From Paenibacillus dauci (GTDB taxonomy: Bacteria; Bacillota; Bacilli; Paenibacillales; Paenibacillaceae): 64,000 nucleotides of DNA. The DNA is taken from NCBI RefSeq assembly GCF_000971985.1, contig NZ_LAQQ01000005.1, forward strand, positions 248,001 through 312,000, given 5' to 3'. The notes beneath the pieces were generated by a model. It was not told the DNA's origin. It did not search any database and was given only the letters and a program-made list of their open reading frames with translations. This document shows, piece by piece, positions 45,719-54,157 of the stretch; the first letter of the stretch is position 1; each line of letters begins with the position of its first letter. A program made the translations under genes and the position numbers.

Positions 45719-45743
45719 CAAATTATGACGCGGATGAATGATA

Positions 45744-45890
45744 ATAAAACATACCCGAGGAAATTAAAGTGAAAAGGTTTTATACCGCTCTACCTACTGA
45801 GCTATTCCGCCATGAACGGCGGAAGCCGGACTCGAACCGGCGACCTGTCGATTAACAGTCGAAGTAACCCTTTCAGGCGCCTCGGGTATG
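45744..45890 (-). ncRNA. yrlA: Y RNA (YrlA type), copy 2, permuted tRNA-Asn-like body with anticodon loop
   Basis: The RNA is about 141-147 nt. Perfect 11-bp terminal strands CATACCCGAGG (45890-45880) and CCTCGGGTATG (45760-45750) are followed by TTTTATTAT. Inner stem: UGAAAGGGU/ACCUUUUCA. Then in order: hairpin UCGA-CUGUUAA-UCGA (45862-45848), which is an Asn anticodon loop with U33 and anticodon GUU; AGGUC variable loop (45846-45842); T arm GCCGG-UUCGAGU-CCGGC (45841-45825); acceptor UUCCGCC, loop GUUCAU, GGCGGAA (45811-45805); UA; D arm GCUC-AGUAGGUA-GAGC (45802-45787). All parts of a tRNA are present but the 5' half follows the 3' half. No CCA is encoded. tRNA finders may report it as a tRNA fragment. 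Confidence 0.88.
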
Positions 45891-46176
45891 GGGATTACCG
45901 TGACAACCAGACAATCGGCTTTTGCAATGTTTGACCGATGGATGTTGGCTGTTGTGTTCCCTTTGATGTACTTATCTTCTCATTTTCATACATGAACGAA
46001 CAGGGCAAAAGTATGGCGACTTTGAAGAATCGAGAAATAGTTAGATCATTTTCTTCACAAAGACAGTTTGTAAAAAGAAATCGTTTTGATACAATAAGAA
46101 AACATTTTGCGAGGAATTACGTCTGGAGATAGAGACGATCCAGATGGATTGTAGATTGATGGAGGTAGACTATACC

Positions 46177-47484
46177 ATGGCCAAAGAAAGCTTTGATAAA
46201 GAAATCCAGTTCCTGCGTCTATTGGCGCTGACCGGGGGCAATTATGATCGGCAGCAGTTTGCCGGTAGACTCGGTATATCTGTACATACATTTGATAAAA
46301 CCATTCGCCGATTGAAAGAAGTCAACGGCGATGCCGACTTTGCAGATCTGTTCCGGTATAACTATGCAGATTCGGCAGAACCGGTGCTGCTGTTCCTGTA
46401 CCGGGCCAAATCGATGAAAGAATCCGAGAGCCGCCGGCTGCCGATCATCCTGACGGCGCTCAAGCAAGAGTCGATGACCGCTGCAGCATTGCTCGATATA
46501 TGCGATGAGCAGCTAATGGACAGTCATGCTGCTCCACCGGATGAGAAGACGATCCGTTCCGATCTGCGTTATCTGGAAGAAATCGGCGTGATTTGCCGGG
46601 AGCCTGGCGGTCGCCCTTACCGTTACCGGCTGAATAATGATCTGACCGAATGTCTGACGAGAGAGGAACTAATCGAACTGTATGAATTTGTGGATATTAT
46701 GGCAAATACACAGATTCCATCTGTTCAAGGTTATCTGCTGCGCGACAATCTCAAAAAAGCGCTCAAAGCAGCAACGTCTGAATCTTCTGATGACAGCTGG
46801 CAGGAAGAATGGCTGGAGCCGTTCAGCTACCGTTATCATTATGATGCACGTATTCTCGATGAAGCCCATCTGTATACCCTGCTACGTCTGATCCGTGAGC
46901 ACCGATTTATTTCTTTTCAGTATTACTCTCCCAGCCGCAAGCGCAGTTACACAGCGCAGAATACCAATCCGCTGTTTACCCAGGATAGTGAGCCCCGTCG
47001 GCAGCACATGCTGCCGCTGCGTGTAGTGTACGATCATCAGTATGGCAGGTGGTATCTGCTTGGTACTACACCGGGCGGGCGGATCGTCAAATACCGCATG
47101 GATGGTATCGTCGACATTACGGCTGAAGAAGAAGCCGATACACTGCTATGTGAACAACATACCGCCAAGCTGGATGAACATACCCGCTATAGTTGGCTTG
47201 TGGATACAGGCAGAACATTCACAGTACGGGCACGCTTTTTCAAGCCAGCGCTGCCCCAAAATGACTTTATCCAGGAACGTGTACGTATGCAAGGGCAATG
47301 GGGAGAGATCATAGAGGAAGATTCACGCAGCTTTATTTATGAGATCAAGGTTAATGGATATACTGAGATCCGTCCCTGGCTGCGAAGCTTCGGTTCGAGC
47401 TGCGAAGTGCTGGAGCCTGCTGCTCTGCGGAACTCCCTGATCGAGGAATGGAAGGAATTGATGAGCGATTATGAATCTATTTGA
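46177..47484 (+). CDS. WYL-domain transcriptional regulator 1
   Basis: This 435-aa protein has an N-terminal HTH (residues 8-50, FAGRLGISVHTFDKTIRRLK) and a second helix-rich HTH-like region (about 85-160, DEKTIRSDLRYLEEIGVI). A WYL domain follows at about 235-320 (RFISFQYYSPSRKRSYTAQ, RVVYDHQYGRWYLLGTTP), then a WCX extension (FTVRARFFKP). WYL domains bind ligands or nucleic acid and often control conflict and DNA/RNA-damage systems. The start is at 46177 behind GGAGGT. It diverges from the Y RNA-rsr cluster and overlaps the next gene by 14 bases, so the two are translationally coupled. Confidence 0.87.
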   Translation: MAKESFDKEIQFLRLLALTGGNYDRQQFAGRLGISVHTFDKTIRRLKEVNGDADFADLFRYNYADSAEPVLLFLYRAKSMKESESRRLPIILTALKQESMTAAALLDICDEQLMDSHAAPPDEKTIRSDLRYLEEIGVICREPGGRPYRYRLNNDLTECLTREELIELYEFVDIMANTQIPSVQGYLLRDNLKKALKAATSESSDDSWQEEWLEPFSYRYHYDARILDEAHLYTLLRLIREHRFISFQYYSPSRKRSYTAQNTNPLFTQDSEPRRQHMLPLRVVYDHQYGRWYLLGTTPGGRIVKYRMDGIVDITAEEEADTLLCEQHTAKLDEHTRYSWLVDTGRTFTVRARFFKPALPQNDFIQERVRMQGQWGEIIEEDSRSFIYEIKVNGYTEIRPWLRSFGSSCEVLEPAALRNSLIEEWKELMSDYESI

Positions 47485-48280
47485 GAAGATATTCAGCTAC
47501 CAGCTGGCATCACGTCTGGAAGAAACAGCTACCTATACGCTGACATCTCAAGAAAGAGCCTGGCTGAAAATGATGCTGGAGCAGCCTGCTGCGCTCCATG
47601 CACTTGATCCACAGACTTTACATAAAATTGGAGATTGCCTGCTCGAAGAAGAAATCCCTCAGCTGCAGCAAGCCTTAATAGAAAAGGCGGGTTCCGCAGA
47701 TGGCCAGACCTATTCTCCTCTGCTGCGTCCACTGCGCCTTATTATGCGCCGCCGTCAGGCTATGGAGATCCAGCGACTGAACAAGCATGGACAGCTGATT
47801 CCTACCCAATACGGGGTGCCATGGAAGCTGGAATTCTCGATGGCACGACGCGAATGGTATCTGCTCTGGTATAATCTTCGTACCCGAGCAGCGATGACAA
47901 CAAGGCTAATTCATATCCAGTCTGTAGTCGAAATGGTGCTGCCGGAAGATCAGTATGAACCGATTTGCCAGCGTATGCAGGAGATTTGCAGTGTAGAGCG
48001 TCAGGAAGCAGTTATCCAGTTGCTACCCATGTACAATATGGAATTGACACGTATTTTGCATGCCTTTTCCTGCTTTGACAAACGGGTAGAGTTTGTAGCG
48101 GAAGAACAGACGTATTACATTCATCTGAACTTTGCCGGTAATGAAAGTGAGTATGTGCTGAATCGTCTTCGCTTTCTCGGCAAGCGTGTTCGTGTGATCC
48201 AGGGCGATCATCTAAAACGGCGCATGCATGAAACCGCGACGCGGGCGTTGGCGCGCTATGAACAGAATGCCGATAAGTAA
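47471..48280 (+). CDS. WYL-domain protein 2
   Basis: This 269-aa protein has a helical N terminus (residues 1-90) without a clear HTH and a WYL-type domain at about 105-160 (LIPTQYGVPWKLEFSMARRE, WYLLWYNLRTRAAMTTRLI), then a C-terminal WCX-like region ending ALARYEQNADK. It probably forms a complex with WYL protein 1, whose stop it overlaps, and may lack DNA binding of its own. The gene converges with the SWIM/DUF4132 operon. Confidence 0.82.
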   Translation: MNLFEKIFSYQLASRLEETATYTLTSQERAWLKMMLEQPAALHALDPQTLHKIGDCLLEEEIPQLQQALIEKAGSADGQTYSPLLRPLRLIMRRRQAMEIQRLNKHGQLIPTQYGVPWKLEFSMARREWYLLWYNLRTRAAMTTRLIHIQSVVEMVLPEDQYEPICQRMQEICSVERQEAVIQLLPMYNMELTRILHAFSCFDKRVEFVAEEQTYYIHLNFAGNESEYVLNRLRFLGKRVRVIQGDHLKRRMHETATRALARYEQNADK

Positions 48281-48322
48281 CCATTGTTGGAATACTCAAG
48301 TATCTGTCTATACGTAAATATA

Positions 48323-48391
48323 AAAATGCACCCCTGATGTCGATTAGTGTACCTATCAAGGTTTTCTAATCTCCATTAAAGGGTGCATTTT
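48323..48391. terminator. Long-loop stem between converging operons
   Basis: AAAATGCACCC (48323-48333) pairs with GGGTGCATTTT (48381-48391) across a 47-base loop. A and T tracts on both sides suggest a bidirectional terminator for the WYL pair and the yeh-like operon. Confidence 0.6.
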
Positions 48392-48470
48392 ATGCATTTA
48401 TTATGCTTTCACAGCATTCAGGGTATAAGTAATTTCATTCGCTTCAACTAGTTAGCGTATCGATGCTTTA

Positions 48471-48749
48471 TTATTCGGCCAGAGAAGCGCTCGCCATCTG
48501 GATATAAGCTGATAGACGGAAATAGTCTGAAATAATGGTCCGATCTTCACTACCCAGCAATGCAGCCTGTCCGGTATCCGCCAGTTGGTTAAGCAGACGG
48601 CAGAGCTCATCCATATGCAGCTGTGCTGCTCGTTCTGCATAAGCACGAAGCTGATTCAGATCACCGGGAGACAGCTGGTTCAGACCGCGCAGCATCATTC
48701 CATTCAGCCAATCCTGAACCGTATCGGTCATCTGCCGGATTTCCTGCAT
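48471..48749 (-). CDS. Small helical protein at the end of the yeh-like operon, 92 aa
   Basis: This acidic helical protein is not recognised. It has three or four amphipathic helices (TDTVQDWLNGMMLRGLNQL, DLNQLRAYAERAAQLHMDEL, LCRLLNQLADTGQAALLG). It begins eight bases after AAAAGGATG and 27 bases after the SWIM gene, so it is the sixth gene of the operon. It may be a small subunit or adaptor for the SWIM or vWA protein. Confidence 0.7.
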   Translation of the reverse strand: MQEIRQMTDTVQDWLNGMMLRGLNQLSPGDLNQLRAYAERAAQLHMDELCRLLNQLADTGQAALLGSEDRTIISDYFRLSAYIQMASASLAE

Positions 48750-48776
48750 GAAGCCACATCCTTTTCATTTGTTCTG

Positions 48777-50489
48777 TTATTCATCCAGCTTCAGATGTCG
48801 TATGGATGTGCCCTTGAGGAAACTGATCGGATACAGATACTGTCCATCGGCACGCACGAGCACTGTCATATCTCTGGACATCTGATCGGGATTCGTCTTT
48901 TCCAGCTTGCGAATCGTCTGCTGCCATTCCTGATGATATGGAATGACCAGCGTCACCTGATGACCCGATTGCAACGTAGCATGGATCAGCAGTTGCTGCG
49001 AAGAAGGATCAAATACCGTATGTTGAACCGACGTTAGCGTCAGTAATAGTATACGAGGTTTCTTTTCTCCAAATAAAACCACCTCGGTCTGCTTGTGGAT
49101 AAATTCCGGATCTTCCACTCGATAATGGCCAAAATCTATCTGTTCAACCGGCACTCGCTCAACCATATCAATCTTGGTGCTCTCAGCTGCAGATATACGT
49201 CGATCCCGATTGATTCGGATATGACGAAAATTCCACTGGCCTGCAGCCAGCTGCTTCATGGACAGACTTGCTCGCCATGGAGAACGCCCAGTGTATTGAG
49301 CATCATACCGAAATGTATTGCCTTCGTAATAGACAGGTCTGGCATCTGTGTACGTATACATTTCCCCGTCTTCAGGACAGTACAGATAATAAGTGATTCC
49401 TCTGTAACCCGACCGGGTCTCCCATGGCTCGGCACCCAGTGCGTACAATTGCAGCTGTGCACGTTCGTAATAACGACTACGGAAGCTGCCAACCAGCTGG
49501 GCACGCTGACTGGCAGTCAGCTCCTGTTCCCAGACTTCCAGCATTAGATACGTTTCGGTTAATCTGTTCATCAATGCATTCATATCAAAACGGATATGAC
49601 GCGCAAAGAAAAGCTCCAGTTCTCCCCGGATACTGCGAAGTGTACGTTCCAAATTCGGAAATTCTTCGCTTCGTGCGGTAATAGCGAGTGTCTCCAGACG
49701 CGCAATCACGGTCTGCGGCAATCTCGCCAGTCCAGTATGACTGATATCTGTCAGCAGTTTACGGCATTCTGTCATGACACTGGAAGAAGTCGGTACGCTA
49801 TAACTCGATTCTTCCAGCAACTGCTGTTCTTCCAGACCCTTCAGCGCACGATAACGCAGAATAGCTTCCAACTTATATAGAGCTATACGGCTGGCATTAT
49901 CGCGTACATTACAGAGTGCTTTGCTCAGATCCGGCTCACGGGTAAAAGAAACCTCGATCTGCTGGGATTCCATGCTTACGGTTAGCAGCGTATCTGTAGT
50001 AACATGAATCGTTTCCTTGATACTGAGTCTGAAATCCATCTCGGCAAGCTGTACAGTTGTATAAGGCCGAAGCAGCTCACCCAAAGGAATCTCCATCATC
50101 CATTTAAACTCTGCTTCCGATTGACCCGATTCGTTGGAAAAGTCTGGAGAGTGCTGCTCTTGTTCACGATCTTCTGTCTGCTCTTCTTCTTGCATGACCG
50201 GAGTCGAATGACGCTGCGCGTATAGAATACCCAACAGAATATGACGGCAGATTTTATCGGAAGGACAGCTGCATGCAGACTGATCCAATGTATCAACCAG
50301 CGTACATACCGTTCCATCACTCAGGATACATTGTACCTGTTCCTGCCCGGTCCATGTATATTCAGCGGTGATGCCTTTCTCCATATCTTTGAGCGCACGA
50401 TTATACAAGCCTTTATTGGCATATCGAATTAGATAATCTTCGGTACATTCATGGATAAACTGACGGAATCGTACGGGAAATGGCTGCAT
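48777..50489 (-). CDS. SWIM zinc-finger protein (YehQ-like)
   Basis: This 570-aa protein has a SWIM zinc finger with ligands Cys73, Cys75, Cys81 and His83 (SACSCPSDKICRHILLGILY). The remaining 480 residues are mixed and without named domain; one stretch is acidic and low in complexity (QEEEQTEDREQEQHSPDFSN). SWIM fingers bind nucleic acid or protein. E. coli YehQ is the counterpart in the yehLMPQ cluster. The start follows GAAAGGAGG. The gene lies between DUF4132 and the small 92-aa gene. Confidence 0.87.
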   Translation of the reverse strand: MQPFPVRFRQFIHECTEDYLIRYANKGLYNRALKDMEKGITAEYTWTGQEQVQCILSDGTVCTLVDTLDQSACSCPSDKICRHILLGILYAQRHSTPVMQEEEQTEDREQEQHSPDFSNESGQSEAEFKWMMEIPLGELLRPYTTVQLAEMDFRLSIKETIHVTTDTLLTVSMESQQIEVSFTREPDLSKALCNVRDNASRIALYKLEAILRYRALKGLEEQQLLEESSYSVPTSSSVMTECRKLLTDISHTGLARLPQTVIARLETLAITARSEEFPNLERTLRSIRGELELFFARHIRFDMNALMNRLTETYLMLEVWEQELTASQRAQLVGSFRSRYYERAQLQLYALGAEPWETRSGYRGITYYLYCPEDGEMYTYTDARPVYYEGNTFRYDAQYTGRSPWRASLSMKQLAAGQWNFRHIRINRDRRISAAESTKIDMVERVPVEQIDFGHYRVEDPEFIHKQTEVVLFGEKKPRILLLTLTSVQHTVFDPSSQQLLIHATLQSGHQVTLVIPYHQEWQQTIRKLEKTNPDQMSRDMTVLVRADGQYLYPISFLKGTSIRHLKLDE

Positions 50490-50563
50490 GCCTACCCTCC
50501 TTTCTCCTATTTGCCGATCTTTCTGGCAGATGATACAGGTTATTCATGGATAATCATGCTGAT

Positions 50564-53500
50564 TCAATCCACTTGTCCGGCAGCGCGTAAAATATCGTAT
50601 ACCGTCTCACTGAACACCCGGCTCGGGATTTTGCCTAGCTGTCTGGCCTGGGTCGGATCATAATAATGATAGCGGCTTCGACCGTTTTGCTTATAGAAAC
50701 TGAGTGCCTCCAGCGTAATATCTTCCATACCTTCATAATAGGTAATGCTGGTACCACTAAAATGCAGCTGGGCTACCAGATCATCATAATCCTTGTACAG
50801 ATCGGAATACACGCCTCCATCTTCGGCCATCCCTTTGTACCAGCCGTACTTTTCCAGTGCTTTCGGGAAAGCGGTCGGAGAGAATTCATCCTCCGGTAAT
50901 CCCGCCCACTCCTTGAGCTGCTGTTGTTCTTCTTCCACGATATAGATTTGGCGCTCCAACTGGGTAAATGGCTGGCTGATCTCGTAATCTTCCAGTTGGC
51001 TTTTCCAGTCTGTAATCTGCTGTGTTGTCATTTCCAGTGGATGAACCAGACCAATCATGGCACCCTGCTGCAGTTCGTACTCTTCTTCATCTACTGTATT
51101 AAATGTACCGTCGTCCATATAGCGGAATGTCTCGGTTAGCTGTCCATTTTCATAGATGCCCCAGATCAACCCGGCAGCAAATTGGCGCATAATGATATTA
51201 TTCACAAATAGATCCGACCATTCACCCTGCGTCCACAGACGACGTTTGGAGAGAGATTCTTCCAGACGCTGCGCTTGCAGAGTGACCATGGTTTTGAGGT
51301 CTTTTTTGAGCTGGGTGAATCGTGCTTTGGACTGCTTGGCTTGCTCAGGATCATCTTTTTGGGCAGGTGCAGGCAGGCTTTTGACCATTTTGCCATTTTC
51401 TTCGTTGATTACGGTCAGCTGCAGATCACTGTTTACCTTGACTGTAAAGGAACGCTCGCCGTAACTAAGCTTCTGCTGACCATTTTCATCAAAACCAAGC
51501 GTAGTGATCAGTCGGTCAGCCAGCTGTTCCGCTGTCAGATTCATATTCTCTGCGGCCAGCTGCAGCGCTTCGGTAGCTGCATTCTTCACCTGACGATTCT
51601 TGATCGTACGGGATAGACGATCAATCAACATCAGTGCGGATACATCATTTATATAAGCCATAACTTTGACAGCTTCGGCTGCTATTGCGCCCCGGCTACT
51701 TTCGGTCCACTCTTTGACCTGATGACTGAGCAGATCACTCAGACGGCGATCCCCATATAGGGAAGCCAGATACAATATCCATTTTTCTTTGGCTGCTGCT
51801 CCATGCTGAATCCATACCTGTACCAGTTCCAGCGCAAAGTCGGCCAGCGATGCAGCCGTCGCGTACTGCTTGATTTCCTGGAGTTGTTCATTCGGTGCTG
51901 CCGTATAATCCAGAGACTGAAGCAGCATATAACGCTTGATTTCATCATTAAGCGGATGTCCATCCCTATGCTGCAGCTGTGGCAAGCGCTCGATTGGCAG
52001 CCAGTCCAGACGGCTGCGCTTTTTGGCATCGCCTGTAGCAGCCAGCGCAGTATGCGCCTGTTCAGGAGTCTGTCCAAGTGTATCCATAAATACTTGAATG
52101 AGCGTACGGAAAGTATCCGACTTCTCCCGCTCCAACAATTCGGTATAAGCTTGCTTGGCATGGTCGCTGCTGCGCAGTGCATCCAGTACCATTTCTTTGA
52201 TACCTACTTTTTTCTCTTTCCGGTAAATATTCATATACAACTCATAATCAGCCGAACGGGAGAATTCCGCACGTGATAAGGCATTGATCCGTTTGGACGA
52301 ATCCGCCAGACCAAGCCGGATCGCTTCGGACAATTGATCCGGGCTTAGCTGCTCACGTTCTGCGAATACAGTCTCCAGTACAGCCGCTCTGCCGTCGGTA
52401 GGCAGCTCGTTGTAATATAGGAGACTCTCTGGTATATGGCTTCGTACAAGCTCGGTATAGATTTCATCCGGAATAGAAATATAATAATAATTGCTGTATC
52501 CATTTAGCATCAGCATGTTTTTCAGCATATTCTGGGTATCTATCTGTGAATCATTCTCATATACTTCCAGCACTCGCTGTCCATCAAAGAACGGAGAACG
52601 ATACAGCAAGGATAACGAACTCAGCATCCACTCCGCTTGACAGGCAATAATGATAAACCTGCGGAATAGATCGGATTCTACCGGCAGCAAAGTGACTGCT
52701 GTTATTAGTACGCGATCCTTGGGATTATGACCTGTTCCGTTCCAGATGGAGCTTACCTGTTGATCATTGATCATGCTCTCCAGTCCAAATTCCCCTGCCA
52801 GATAACGCCCGAGCTTGCGTCCTGCGGTATAACTGTAGACTTTATCCGCCAGCACATCCAGAACCAGCTGTTCCAGATAGCTATCTTCCAAATCAATCAT
52901 ATGCTGCTCTGTCAGAATTTTGTACATGATCGCTTTGACTACGGGTTGTCTGGCGATCTCCATCGCACGGCGTGTACGATCCGGCTCAGCAACAATATCG
53001 GTTCGGATAGTATTCCATGCCGGCATATAGCTGTTCAATTCGCGCTGTACTGTCATAATCAGATTGTATGGTTCTTCCAGGGGCACGATCCCTTCAAACA
53101 TCTGCATATCGGTAGAACGTCTCTCCAGTGAGGTCAGATAATAGCCTACTTCGATCGGCAGAACGGTATATAGATGCCGAACCGCTTCCAGCAACAGCCT
53201 GCCTTGGGTACCTGGATCGTTCAACAGCTGGGTTTTGCCTCCACGGCTGTTCAATACGTAGAAAAAGGCTGCATGTACCTGGATTATTCCCTGATAAAAC
53301 TGTTCGCGGCTGAGATTGTTCTCTTCAGGTATAACAAGACCATCAAAAGCATTTTTGCGAAGCTCCATCTGCTGATTTTCCAAAAAGGAAGGTTCCAGAT
53401 CCAGAGCGGACAGATAATCATTCATTGGCATTTTGCCGAGTGCCATAGGCTCTACAATCCGCTTTAACTCCAGTCTGAGCTGTTCTTCATTGTCTGTCAG

Positions 53501-54106
53501 CACCGCCTGCAGTAGTGGTGGAAGCTCATCAGCCATCGTATTTACAAATTCGGGTTCCAATTCGCTGTACAGCTTCATCAGTTCCAGTAGCTGGACAATT
53601 GTATCCAGCCTGCCAATCATGTTCTCCCCTTTGGAAGGGGACCTTCTGTTCAGAGCTGCCTGCTTCATTTGCCGCTGGATCACTCCTTCGATGATATCGC
53701 TGCCCACATATTTATGCAGCATACGGAGCGCTTCCAGTCCTTGCTTCCTTCTATGTACTGCATCGCTGCCTTTGGCGCTCAGGCTGGTCGGATGAATATA
53801 TTCTTCCATACACAGACTGAACGGGTCCATATAGTACCGCTGCTGCCATTGACTGCTTGTAAGAATCACTACAGCTGCCGCTCGATAAAAAGAATCTCCC
53901 CGTTCTTTTTTGCCCATTTTCTCCAGCAATTCCATTGTACGATATCCATAGCTGTTGGAATTTTGCAGCATATCCGGCAGCTCGTCGGTCTGTCCGCTGA
54001 TATACTCGAGAATAGACTGTTTGCGGTCTACAGCAAGAGAATATTCCTTCGAGCAGGCCTCTGCGAACCTGGCCAGCAATGGATCTGTTGATTCATTGAT
54101 TAACAT
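50564..54106 (-). CDS. DUF4132 protein (YehI/MolR-like)
   Basis: This very large soluble protein (1180 aa) belongs to the DUF4132 family, whose E. coli member YehI (MolR) sits with yehLMPQ. The first 900 residues are helical, HEAT-like (LEVYENDSQIDTQNMLKNML, AIAAEAVKVMAYINDVSALM). The DUF4132 region follows at about 940-1180, with LRRLWTQGEWSDLF-type sequence, MRQFAAGLIWGIYENGQLTE and IGLVHPLEM. The start is at 54106 behind AAAGGAGGA; an upstream frame start at 54127 precedes that site. Function is unknown; in conflict-system surveys such proteins pair with MoxR-vWA units. Confidence 0.86.
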   Translation of the reverse strand: MLINESTDPLLARFAEACSKEYSLAVDRKQSILEYISGQTDELPDMLQNSNSYGYRTMELLEKMGKKERGDSFYRAAAVVILTSSQWQQRYYMDPFSLCMEEYIHPTSLSAKGSDAVHRRKQGLEALRMLHKYVGSDIIEGVIQRQMKQAALNRRSPSKGENMIGRLDTIVQLLELMKLYSELEPEFVNTMADELPPLLQAVLTDNEEQLRLELKRIVEPMALGKMPMNDYLSALDLEPSFLENQQMELRKNAFDGLVIPEENNLSREQFYQGIIQVHAAFFYVLNSRGGKTQLLNDPGTQGRLLLEAVRHLYTVLPIEVGYYLTSLERRSTDMQMFEGIVPLEEPYNLIMTVQRELNSYMPAWNTIRTDIVAEPDRTRRAMEIARQPVVKAIMYKILTEQHMIDLEDSYLEQLVLDVLADKVYSYTAGRKLGRYLAGEFGLESMINDQQVSSIWNGTGHNPKDRVLITAVTLLPVESDLFRRFIIIACQAEWMLSSLSLLYRSPFFDGQRVLEVYENDSQIDTQNMLKNMLMLNGYSNYYYISIPDEIYTELVRSHIPESLLYYNELPTDGRAAVLETVFAEREQLSPDQLSEAIRLGLADSSKRINALSRAEFSRSADYELYMNIYRKEKKVGIKEMVLDALRSSDHAKQAYTELLEREKSDTFRTLIQVFMDTLGQTPEQAHTALAATGDAKKRSRLDWLPIERLPQLQHRDGHPLNDEIKRYMLLQSLDYTAAPNEQLQEIKQYATAASLADFALELVQVWIQHGAAAKEKWILYLASLYGDRRLSDLLSHQVKEWTESSRGAIAAEAVKVMAYINDVSALMLIDRLSRTIKNRQVKNAATEALQLAAENMNLTAEQLADRLITTLGFDENGQQKLSYGERSFTVKVNSDLQLTVINEENGKMVKSLPAPAQKDDPEQAKQSKARFTQLKKDLKTMVTLQAQRLEESLSKRRLWTQGEWSDLFVNNIIMRQFAAGLIWGIYENGQLTETFRYMDDGTFNTVDEEEYELQQGAMIGLVHPLEMTTQQITDWKSQLEDYEISQPFTQLERQIYIVEEEQQQLKEWAGLPEDEFSPTAFPKALEKYGWYKGMAEDGGVYSDLYKDYDDLVAQLHFSGTSITYYEGMEDITLEALSFYKQNGRSRYHYYDPTQARQLGKIPSRVFSETVYDILRAAGQVD

Positions 54107-54157
54107 GGTAATTCCTCCTTTGATCATGTATCGGTATGTGTATGAATAGAAATGGAA

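Noticed and set aside
45518-45741. Reading frames across the hexanucleotide repeat giving Ser-Arg, Tyr-Phe or poly-Leu repeats
   Set aside because: All frames through a repeat of period six without stop codons are open by necessity. None has a ribosome binding site or a non-repetitive domain.
45786-45862. Ordinary tRNA-Asn gene
   Set aside because: The anticodon loop is Asn-like, but the acceptor 5' half lies after the 3' half and the two are joined by a six-base loop. It is enclosed in an 11-bp terminal stem with its own terminator.
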